This document shows, piece by piece, positions 1 to 7,478 of a DNA stretch of 64,000 nt. Source of the DNA: Solimonas sp036405815 (GTDB lineage: Bacteria; Pseudomonadota; Gammaproteobacteria; Nevskiales; Nevskiaceae); the NCBI GenBank assembly GCA_036405815.1, contig DASWWX010000067.1:1-64000 (forward strand), in the 5' to 3' direction. The first letter of the stretch is position 1. Each line of letters starts with the position of its first letter. The position numbers were made by a program, and so were the translations under genes. The notes under the pieces were generated by a model. That model saw only the letters and a list, made by a program, of their open reading frames with translations, searched no databases and was not told where the DNA came from.

Positions 1-25
1 GATGTTGCCGATCGGCTGCTGCGGA

Positions 26-643
26 TCAGGTGAAGGCGACGGCAGCCGCCGGCCGGGCCTTGATGCGCTGGAACCAGTCGCGCAGATGCGGCTGGGCGTC
101 GGTCAGCTCGAAGCCGGCGACGCGGAAGAAGCGGAACGAGCACCAGGCGGTGATGTCGACGATGCTGAAGGCGCCACCAGCCAGATAGGGTTGATGGGCG
201 AGCTGCTGGTCAAAGCGCTTGGCGCGCTTCTGCGCGACCACGCGCTGCTTCTCGCCGAACGCCGGCACCTGATCCTCGAGCATCTTCATCGCCGGGAAGG
301 TATGCCGGAACGCCATCGCCATCGGCACCATCAGCTCGAACTCGACGATGCGGTTCCACATTTCGATGTGCGCACGTTCGAAGGCGTCACGGCCGAACAG
401 CGGCGGTTCCGGCTTCAGCTCCTCAAAGTAGCGGCAGATCGCCACGGTCTCGCAGAGCGTACGCCCGTCGTCGAGCTGCAGCGCCGGCGTACGGCCGTTG
501 GCCGAAATCGCGCGATAGTCCGGCGTGCGGTGCTCGCCCTTCATCAGGTCGATCTGGACCTTTTCGATGTCGATGCCTTTCTCGGCGAGAAAGAAGTGAA
601 CGCGGGCCGGGCTGACGGCGCCCCTGCTGGTATAGAGCTTCAT
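26..643 (-). CDS. Glutathione S-transferase family protein
   Basis: A 205-residue cytosolic GST. The thioredoxin-fold N-terminus starts MKLYTSRGAVSPAR and continues to the G-site segment NGRTPALQLDDG and the SNAIL-like position CETVAICRYFEE; an all-helical C-terminal domain follows, about residues 85-205. Family members conjugate glutathione to electrophiles or act as peroxidases; the substrate cannot be read from sequence. The frame stays open 14 codons upstream to 685, but a near-perfect palindrome at 670-685 overlaps that extension. I therefore prefer the ATG at 643, where the GST fold begins. The gene lies just downstream of darP on the same strand, about 60 bases away. Confidence 0.85.
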   Translation of the reverse strand: MKLYTSRGAVSPARVHFFLAEKGIDIEKVQIDLMKGEHRTPDYRAISANGRTPALQLDDGRTLCETVAICRYFEELKPEPPLFGRDAFERAHIEMWNRIVEFELMVPMAMAFRHTFPAMKMLEDQVPAFGEKQRVVAQKRAKRFDQQLAHQPYLAGGAFSIVDITAWCSFRFFRVAGFELTDAQPHLRDWFQRIKARPAAAVAFT

Positions 644-669
644 CGTGGTGGAGACGGGCGTGGGGAACA

Positions 670-685
670 GTGTCGATATTGACAC
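670..685. promoter_or_regulatory. Palindromic operator-like site upstream of the GST gene
   Basis: GTGTCGATATTGACAC is a 16-bp inverted repeat with one mismatched pair, immediately upstream of the preferred GST start. Its size and symmetry fit a dimeric repressor site. The regulator is unknown. Confidence 0.4.
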
Positions 686-702
686 AATGTAAATCGCATC
701 GG

Positions 703-1284
703 CTAGGCGGTCTCGCGCGTGGCCTCGTTGCGCTGCAGCAGCACGGCGCGGATCTTCTGGAACAGCTCACGGTAGAGCTTGCCCTTGCGGGGTGCGTCGC
801 CGGTGCGTCGCGCAGTGTCCGCAGCCTGCTCTTGTTCGCGGCAGGCGCTGGTGACAAGCCCGCGTAGCGCGCGCGTCGCGCCGTCCGGAAAGGCCTGGTA
901 CCAGGCCTGCCAGCCTTCGTCGCCGGCAAGCAGGCGTTCGCGCCACATCTCGGCCTCGTGCAGCGTCAGCGCGTCACGGGCCTTGTTGCGGCGGTGTGCG
1001 TCCAGGGCCTGACGCAGGGGCTCCGGGTCGGCGCTGCGCAACAGCTTGCCGATGAACTGGAGCTGTCGGCGCTTGGCTTCCAGCGTCGGGAAGCGGCGGT
1101 GGTCGGCAAAGGCGTCGCGCAGACGCTCGGGCATGTCGATCGACGCCAGCAGGTCGTCCGATAGCTCCAGCAACGCCTTGCCCAGCGCCTGCAGCTCGTC
1201 GCTTTCCCGCTTGAGCTGGGTCTTGCTGGGGCCGAGGTCCTCGGTATCGTCGGGGTCGGCGTCGGAACGATGGCGGCGGCGCAT
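703..1284 (-). CDS. darP: Ribosome-associated protein DarP/YjgA (DUF615)
   Basis: 193 residues, close to the usual length of the DUF615 family. The signature PSKTQLKRESDELQALG near residue 19 and a strongly helical, basic C-terminal half (KLYRELFQKIRAVLLQ) are typical. E. coli YjgA/DarP associates with late 50S ribosomal intermediates. It is a cytosolic protein with no signal peptide. It is followed on the same strand by the GST gene and is divergent from the DUF1302 gene at 1459. Confidence 0.9.
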   Translation of the reverse strand: MRRRHRSDADPDDTEDLGPSKTQLKRESDELQALGKALLELSDDLLASIDMPERLRDAFADHRRFPTLEAKRRQLQFIGKLLRSADPEPLRQALDAHRRNKARDALTLHEAEMWRERLLAGDEGWQAWYQAFPDGATRALRGLVTSACREQEQAADTARRTGDAPRKGKLYRELFQKIRAVLLQRNEATRETA

Positions 1285-1458
1285 GGGGTAAAGACCGTGT
1301 GGCGGGCGCTCATGATACGGAAATGCAGCTCGCAGACGGTGCGCGTCGAGCCGTTTGGCCGCTTGACGCTTGGCGAAAACGCTGTACGATCGATCACATA
1401 ATTACAATATGTAAAAAAGTTATTGGCGCCGGTTCGCCGGTGAGGAGACAGTTCGGGG

Positions 1459-3597
1459 ATGTACCAACGAGTCGCGGCAACGCGGCGCCGTGCGGCGTCG
1501 ACGTGGTGTGTGGTGTTCCTGGCGTCGGCGCTGGGAACGGCGGCCCCTGTCGCTCGTGCGCTGAGTCTCGACTGGCCCGCGCTAGGGCTGGAGGGCACGC
1601 TCAGCGCTCAGGTGTCTGCCGGGGCCACGGTGCGCATGGAGTCTCGCGACCCGAATCTGGTCGGCAAGACCAACCTTCCCGGGCAGGAGCAGTTCTGCGA
1701 AGACAGCCTGATTCCCGGTGCCGCGGCGGGCGTGAACTGCACCACGGTCGAGGGTAACGCCGCCTTTCTCGCGGCGCCGGGCTACCCGGGCGTCAACAAC
1801 GACAACGGCAATCTCAACTACGACCGCGGCGAGCTGGTCAATGCCGCGATTCGTTTCGCGCCACGCCTGCAGCTCACGCACGAATACTTCGGCATCGACA
1901 TCGGCGCGCTGGCGTTCTACGACCCGGTCAACTACGACTTCGACGAGTACCACCCCAACAACTCGCAGGACAACAACGGGTTCCAGCCGCGCCGCACCGC
2001 GCGACCGGAGAGCGTGCGTCGTGCCGTTGGCGCGGACGTTCTGCTGCTCGACGCTTACCTGACGACCCAGCTCCCGTTGCCCGGCGAGCGCGAGTTGTCG
2101 GTCAAGGTCGGCAATCAGCAGCTCAGCCTGGGGACCAGCACCCTGCTGATCCTCAACAGCCTCAACGCGGTCAATCCGGCGGATACCAATCGCCTGTTCG
2201 TGCCAGGGGCCGATGTGCGCGACGTGTTCCAGCGCGTGCCCTTGGCGGTGCTCGGCACCAATCTCAATGACGAAGTCTCGGTGCTCGGGTTCTACCAGTT
2301 CCGCTGGAAGTCGGTGGAAATCCCGGCGGTGGGTACGTACTACTCGACCAACGACGCCGCAGGCATCGGTGGTTTCTACAACATGGCGCTGTTCGGCAAG
2401 GCGCGCGAAGACCCCGACAGCCTGGCCGGTGACGCCGAGCGCACGCCAGGGAATGGCGATCTGCTGTCCAACGCCAGCCGCACGCTGTACCGCGGTGCCA
2501 CGCGGGAGGCGCGCGACAGCGGCCAGTTCGGCTTCAGCCTGAGCTATCTCGCGGGCTGGCTCGACAACACGAGCTTCGATCTCACCTACCTGCGCCTGCA
2601 TAGCCGCCTGCCGGTGGTGAGCTTCAATGCGGCCCAGGAAGGCTGCTCGCACGACTCGACGACGGCGGCCGAGGCGTTGCTGGCCTGCGGTGGCTTCACG
2701 CTGCTGCCGACCGGTCAGGAGCCGTTGCCGATCGACACGGCCAGTTTCTTCACGGAATACCCGGAAGACATCGATGCGTTCGGGTTCAGCTTTGCCAGCA
2801 ATCTGGGCGCGGTGGCCTGGACTGGCGAGCTGGTCTACCGGCCGAACCAGCCTTTGCAGGTGGAGCCGATCGACGTCGGTTTTGCCGCGCTCAACCCGAT
2901 CTTTCCCGCCCAGACGCTGAACTTCGGGGTCACGGCGCTGCCGGGTCGTCGCGTCGCCGTGCCGGATTACATCGAGACGCTGTATCGCGGCAATCCGGAA
3001 GTGCAGGGCGGTCAGTACGTGCGCGGCTACGAGCGTTTCCGCACGCTGAGCTACAACACCTCGTTCCTGATGCTGCGCGGCGCGTCCGAGAACCCGTTCG
3101 GTGCCGATCAGATGACGACGCTGCTGGAGATCGGCGCCTACCAGGTGCTCGACATGCCGGATGTGGAGACACTGCAGATCGCAACGCCGGGCATCGTCTA
3201 TCACTACAGTGCGGGGATCGACGATACCGGCCCGATCAACCCCGACCAGGCGTCCACCGCCGCCGAGCGGCGCCTCAACCCCACGTTCCAGCGCGGCGGT
3301 CACGCCACGGATTTCTCGTGGGGCTACCGTCTGCTCGGTTCGCTCAGCTACGAGGACGTGTTGCCGGGGATCCGGCTGATTCCGCACATGACGTTCTTCC
3401 ACGATGTCGACGGCCGCGCACCGCTGCCCAGTGGCGAGTTCGTGCAGAACCGGCGCCAGCTGATGACGGGCATCGGGGTCGGTTACGGCAACAGCTTTAC
3501 CGCGAACCTGCGTTACACCTGGTTCTTCGGTGGCGGCATCGCCAATCTGCTGAGCGATCGCGACAACATCCAGTTCAATCTGAGTTACGACTTCTGA
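1459..3597 (+). CDS. DUF1302 family outer-membrane protein
   Basis: 712 residues with an N-terminal signal peptide (arginine-rich n-region, hydrophobic WCVVFLASALGTAAP, cleavage near ARA). The rest is a long beta-rich domain with alternating aromatic strands ending in a terminal phenylalanine (NLSYDF), as expected of an outer-membrane barrel. A Shine-Dalgarno AGGAGA lies 10 bases before the ATG. DUF1302 genes almost always precede DUF1329 genes, as here, and the pair recurs in degraders of steroids and hydrophobic compounds. A role in moving hydrophobic substrates across the envelope is inference. First gene of a three-gene operon with 3608 and 4984. Confidence 0.85.
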   Translation: MYQRVAATRRRAASTWCVVFLASALGTAAPVARALSLDWPALGLEGTLSAQVSAGATVRMESRDPNLVGKTNLPGQEQFCEDSLIPGAAAGVNCTTVEGNAAFLAAPGYPGVNNDNGNLNYDRGELVNAAIRFAPRLQLTHEYFGIDIGALAFYDPVNYDFDEYHPNNSQDNNGFQPRRTARPESVRRAVGADVLLLDAYLTTQLPLPGERELSVKVGNQQLSLGTSTLLILNSLNAVNPADTNRLFVPGADVRDVFQRVPLAVLGTNLNDEVSVLGFYQFRWKSVEIPAVGTYYSTNDAAGIGGFYNMALFGKAREDPDSLAGDAERTPGNGDLLSNASRTLYRGATREARDSGQFGFSLSYLAGWLDNTSFDLTYLRLHSRLPVVSFNAAQEGCSHDSTTAAEALLACGGFTLLPTGQEPLPIDTASFFTEYPEDIDAFGFSFASNLGAVAWTGELVYRPNQPLQVEPIDVGFAALNPIFPAQTLNFGVTALPGRRVAVPDYIETLYRGNPEVQGGQYVRGYERFRTLSYNTSFLMLRGASENPFGADQMTTLLEIGAYQVLDMPDVETLQIATPGIVYHYSAGIDDTGPINPDQASTAAERRLNPTFQRGGHATDFSWGYRLLGSLSYEDVLPGIRLIPHMTFFHDVDGRAPLPSGEFVQNRRQLMTGIGVGYGNSFTANLRYTWFFGGGIANLLSDRDNIQFNLSYDF

Positions 3598-3607
3598 GGA
3601 CCGACAC

Positions 3608-4984
3608 ATGAGCATGCGCCGCATTCCCCGCAGCGCCGGCACGGCACTCGCCCTGACGCTGGCACTGGCCGGCTTTCCGGTTCTGGCCAAGGTCACGCCC
3701 GAGCAGGCGGCCGCGCTGGGCAAGACGCTGACGCCGGTCGGCGCACAAGCCGGCGCCAATGCCGACGGCAGCATCCCGCCCTGGAACGGCGGCATGACCC
3801 AGCTTGGACCGATGTTCGCCGACTACAAGCCGGGCGCCGGCGGCTACTACCCGGATCCGTTTCCGGAGGACAAGCCGCTGTTCCGCATCGGTGCCGACAA
3901 TCTCGAGCAGTACGCCGCCAAGCTGCCGACGGGCGCAAAGCGTCTGCTGGCGCAGAACAAGACCCTGTACTTCAACGTCTACCAGACGCGTCGTACGGCG
4001 ACGTATCCGAAGGCGATCTACGACGCGACCATCGCCAATGCCACCCGGGCCGAGCTGGAAGGTGACGACGGTCTGAAGAACGCGACCCTGGGCTTTCCAT
4101 TCCCGATGCCGCGCTCCGGCGCCGAGGCGATGATCAATCATCGCGTGCGCTACCGCGGCGACTCGGTGATGTTGACCGGTACGGTGTTCGTGGTCGCCGC
4201 CAACGGCAAGTATCAGCTCAATGGCTTCACCAGCGCGGTCAATTTCTCCTACGCCAACGTCGCGAAGCAAGGCGGCCAGGACGACGGCCTGGTGTTCCAG
4301 CTGATGCGCCGCGACGTATCGCCGCCCCGTCTGGCGGGCTCCATGACGCTGGTCTGGGAATACCTCGACGGCCGTCGTGATGCCTGGCAGTACTCGCCGG
4401 GCAGCAACCGCATCCGCCGCGCGCCGGTGGTGGCATTCGACAATCCCATCAGCGGTGCCGATGGCCTGCAGAACGTCGATCAGCAGGACATGTTCAACGG
4501 CTCGCAGAACCGCTACAGCTGGAAGCTTCTCGGCAAGAAGGAGATGTACGTTCCCTACAACAACTACCGGCTGGTGCGGCCTGAACTGAAATACGCGGAC
4601 ATCATCAGGCAGGGCCACCTGAACCCCCAGCATCTCCGCTACGAGTTGCATCGGGTCTGGGTCGTGGATGCGACCCTGAAGCCAGGACAGGGCAACGTCT
4701 TCAGCCGCCGCACGTTCTACATCGACGAGGACAGCTGGAGCGTGGTGGCGGTGGACTGCTACGACGCGCGCGGCCAGCTCTGGCGTTACCAGGAAGGCTT
4801 CGTGCTGCCGTTGGTCGCCGACAAGGCCGTGGTGTCGGCGCCGCAGATGGTCTACGACCTGTTCTCCGGCCGTTACATCGTCAACAACCTGCCGAACGAG
4901 CAGGGCTTCATCGCCAAGTTCGGCCAGAAGTTCCCGGCCGGCTATTTCACGCCGCAGAACCTGCAGAAGCTGGGGCGCAGCTGA
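3608..4984 (+). CDS. DUF1329 family envelope protein
   Basis: 458 residues with a signal peptide (hydrophobic TALALTLALAGFPVLA, cleavage before KVTPEQ). The DUF1329 body contains the conserved pattern of an early GGM/WNGGM segment, NHRVRYRG and the late RRTFYIDEDSW motif. The fold is related to LolA/LolB-like lipid-handling proteins, which suggests periplasmic carriage of a hydrophobic ligand (inference from family). It starts 10 bases after the DUF1302 gene and overlaps the sulfatase start by one base (TGATG), so the three are probably translated together. Confidence 0.87.
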   Translation: MSMRRIPRSAGTALALTLALAGFPVLAKVTPEQAAALGKTLTPVGAQAGANADGSIPPWNGGMTQLGPMFADYKPGAGGYYPDPFPEDKPLFRIGADNLEQYAAKLPTGAKRLLAQNKTLYFNVYQTRRTATYPKAIYDATIANATRAELEGDDGLKNATLGFPFPMPRSGAEAMINHRVRYRGDSVMLTGTVFVVAANGKYQLNGFTSAVNFSYANVAKQGGQDDGLVFQLMRRDVSPPRLAGSMTLVWEYLDGRRDAWQYSPGSNRIRRAPVVAFDNPISGADGLQNVDQQDMFNGSQNRYSWKLLGKKEMYVPYNNYRLVRPELKYADIIRQGHLNPQHLRYELHRVWVVDATLKPGQGNVFSRRTFYIDEDSWSVVAVDCYDARGQLWRYQEGFVLPLVADKAVVSAPQMVYDLFSGRYIVNNLPNEQGFIAKFGQKFPAGYFTPQNLQKLGRS

Positions 4985-6645
4985 TGGGCTGGAAGCGCAA
5001 GCTGGGCATCGCGGCGGCGGTCGTCGTCGGTGCGGGGGCGTTGTTGTACATCAACCGCCTGACGATCCTGCAGCACAGCCTGGGCATCGTCACGGACATC
5101 CGCAACCCGCGGCTGCCGCCGCAGCCGGTGCCCTGGCAGCAGGGGCCGGAGACGGCGAGTGCGCCAGCGTCCGAGCGACCGCCGAACATCATCGTCATTC
5201 TCGCCGACGACCTCGGCATCAATGACGTCAGCAGCTACGGCCAGGGCTGGTCGGCGGCGGGTGTCTCCACGCCGCATATCGACTCGATCGCGCGCGATGG
5301 CGTCCGCTTCGAGCATGGTTACGCCGGCAATGCGGTGTGCTCGCCCTCGCGCGCTCAACTGATGACCGGTCGTTACGCGACGCGCTTCGGTTACGAATTC
5401 ACGCCCACGCCGGGGCCGATGGCGCGTGTCGTGGCGGCGATCTCCAACCGCAAGGATCGGATGCGTCCTGTCATCACGCACATGGATCGTGCAGGTGAGG
5501 TCGGGGAGTTCAACGAACTCGGCATGCCGCCGTCGGAGCTTACGATTGCGGAGCTGCTCAAGGCACGCGGGTACCACACGATCCATCTCGGCAAATGGCA
5601 TCTGGGCAGCACGCCGGAGATGCGGCCGGCGGCACAGGGCTTCGACGAAAGCGTGTTCATGGAAAGCGGGCTCTACCTGCCGGTGGACGATCCGAACACC
5701 GTGAACTCGAAGCAGGATTTCGATCCGATCGACGCCTTCCTGTGGCCGAACATGCGTTTCGCCGTCAGCTACAACGCGGGCCCCTGGTTCGAGCCGCATT
5801 CCTACCTGACCGACTTCCTCACCGAGGAGGCGAGCACGGCGATCCGCGCCAACCGCAATCGGCCGTTCTTCATGTTCCTCGCGCATTGGGCGGTGCACAC
5901 GCCCTTGCAGGCCTTGAAGGCGGATTACGACGCGCTCTCGCAGATCACCGATCACCGCGAGCGCGTCTATGCGGCGATGGTGCGTTCGCTGGATCGCAGT
6001 GTCGGCCGCATCCTGGAGACCCTGCGCGAGGAAGGGCTGGACGAGAACACCATCGTCGTCTTTACCAGCGACAACGGCGCGCCGAACTACCTCGGCTTGC
6101 CGACCGTCAACGAGCCGTATCGCGGCTGGAAGCTGACCCTGTTCGAAGGTGGCATCCGCGTGCCTTACGTCGCCAAGTGGCCGCGCGCGATCCCTGCCGG
6201 TACCCAGTATGCCGCGCGCGTCACCAGCCTGGATCTGCTGCCCACCTTTGTGGCCGCCGCAGGCGGCGCGTTGCCGCAGGATCGGCCGATCGACGGCGTC
6301 AATCTGTTGCCGTATTTGCAAGGGGCACAGACCCAGGCGTCGCGGCCACTGTTCTGGCGCGACGGCAGCTATCAGGCGGTGATGGCCGACGACTGGAAGC
6401 TGCAGGTTTCGGAGCGGCCGAAAAAGGACTGGCTGTTCCATCTCGCGGAAGACCCGACTGAGCAGCACAACCTCGCGGATACGCAGCCGGAGAAGGTCGC
6501 CGAGCTCAAGGCGCTGCTGGCGGCGCACAACGCGCAAATGGTGGCGCCAGCCTGGCCCTCGCTGGTGGAAGCGCCGGTCATGGTCGACAAGACGCTGGAT
6601 CAACCCGAGGCCGAGGACGACGAGTACGTCTACTGGCAGAACTGA
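4984..6645 (+). CDS. Periplasmic type I sulfatase (arylsulfatase family)
   Basis: 553 residues. An N-terminal basic stretch plus a hydrophobic helix (LGIAAAVVVGAGALLYI) acts as signal anchor. The metal-binding start of the alkaline-phosphatase fold is IIVILADDLGIND. Cys119 in the CSPSR signature is the residue converted to formylglycine, so an FGE or anSME maturase is required elsewhere in the genome. GKWHLG and the TSDNGAP metal site follow, and the C-terminal subdomain ends near EYVYWQN. It hydrolyses sulfate esters; the substrate is unknown. Being third in an operon with DUF1302 and DUF1329 genes suggests a sulfated lipid or steroid-like substrate (inference). Confidence 0.88.
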   Translation: MGWKRKLGIAAAVVVGAGALLYINRLTILQHSLGIVTDIRNPRLPPQPVPWQQGPETASAPASERPPNIIVILADDLGINDVSSYGQGWSAAGVSTPHIDSIARDGVRFEHGYAGNAVCSPSRAQLMTGRYATRFGYEFTPTPGPMARVVAAISNRKDRMRPVITHMDRAGEVGEFNELGMPPSELTIAELLKARGYHTIHLGKWHLGSTPEMRPAAQGFDESVFMESGLYLPVDDPNTVNSKQDFDPIDAFLWPNMRFAVSYNAGPWFEPHSYLTDFLTEEASTAIRANRNRPFFMFLAHWAVHTPLQALKADYDALSQITDHRERVYAAMVRSLDRSVGRILETLREEGLDENTIVVFTSDNGAPNYLGLPTVNEPYRGWKLTLFEGGIRVPYVAKWPRAIPAGTQYAARVTSLDLLPTFVAAAGGALPQDRPIDGVNLLPYLQGAQTQASRPLFWRDGSYQAVMADDWKLQVSERPKKDWLFHLAEDPTEQHNLADTQPEKVAELKALLAAHNAQMVAPAWPSLVEAPVMVDKTLDQPEAEDDEYVYWQN

Positions 6646-6722
6646 GCGGCTGATGCTGCCGCGCGAGAGGGCGTCGTCGCGTGACGATGCCCATCCTTGC
6701 GGCTTGTTGGTTTAGCAGCGGA

Positions 6723-7349
6723 TCAAGGACGGATCAGGCGTTCCATGAACTCGTTGAACAGCTTCATGCCGCGCGTGCGCGTCATCTCGCCATCGCGTAC
6801 CAGCTGGCGCATGCCCCAGAACGCCATCACCGCCATCCACGCATAGGCGCGGCCTTCGGCCACGTTGAGGTTGAGCTGCTGGCGCACCATGGGCGTCCAC
6901 ACACCGCCAATCATCTGGCGCAGGTTGCGCCGGATCTTGTCCAGTTCCGGGGTTGCCGCCGCGGTGCCGGCGATCAGCTGCCACAACGCGTCGCCACGAC
7001 CAGGTGGCAGATCCAGCGTGAAGCTCTCTGCCGCCTTCACCGCGCCGGAAAGATCGCTGGGATGCGCTGCCACCGACTCGCGCGTACTGCGCATCGTGTC
7101 TTCGAAGATGTGCCAGGCCGTATCGGCCAGCAGCTTCTCCAGGCTGGGGAAGTGTTGGTAGACGAGCTGCCGGCTGGTCCCGCCTTGCTCTGCCAATGCA
7201 CTCATCGTCAGCGCCGTCCAGCCTTCGCGCTCGACGATGCCGGCGGCGACATCGAGCAGCGTGCTGCGGCGTCGGTCGCGGCTCAGATAGGCGCGCTTGG
7301 GCGCATCCGAATCGGTTTGGCGGCGACGCGTGGTGGCTTTTGGCTTCAT
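6723..7349 (-). CDS. TetR/AcrR family transcriptional regulator
   Basis: 208 residues from the ATG at 7349; the open frame extends further upstream but that part is the shadow of the divergent promoter region. The N-terminal HTH spans about residues 28-75 (LLDVAAGIVEREGW ... GTSRQLVYQHFPSLEKLL), the classic TetR recognition helix with YxHF. The C-terminal ligand domain is unassigned. It is convergent with the sulfatase operon and divergent from the GH31 gene, the likeliest target, with a 129-base shared upstream region. I see no strong palindrome there. Confidence 0.85.
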   Translation of the reverse strand: MKPKATTRRRQTDSDAPKRAYLSRDRRRSTLLDVAAGIVEREGWTALTMSALAEQGGTSRQLVYQHFPSLEKLLADTAWHIFEDTMRSTRESVAAHPSDLSGAVKAAESFTLDLPPGRGDALWQLIAGTAAATPELDKIRRNLRQMIGGVWTPMVRQQLNLNVAEGRAYAWMAVMAFWGMRQLVRDGEMTRTRGMKLFNEFMERLIRP

Positions 7350-7478
7350 CGTCTCGAATGGTGACGGGGTGACAACAAGTCCGCAGTATGCGATATCGGG
7401 CGGTGCCGGCCTAGCGGTTCTCGTTCGGCGTCGGTCTGTCGCACAATCGCCAGCAGCCATCGACAGGGGAGCGACGGC

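Noticed and set aside
1582..3795. A 737-codon minus-strand frame opposite the DUF1302 gene
   Set aside because: Composition (Arg, Val, Gln repeats) and lack of motifs show it is a reading-frame shadow of the barrel gene.
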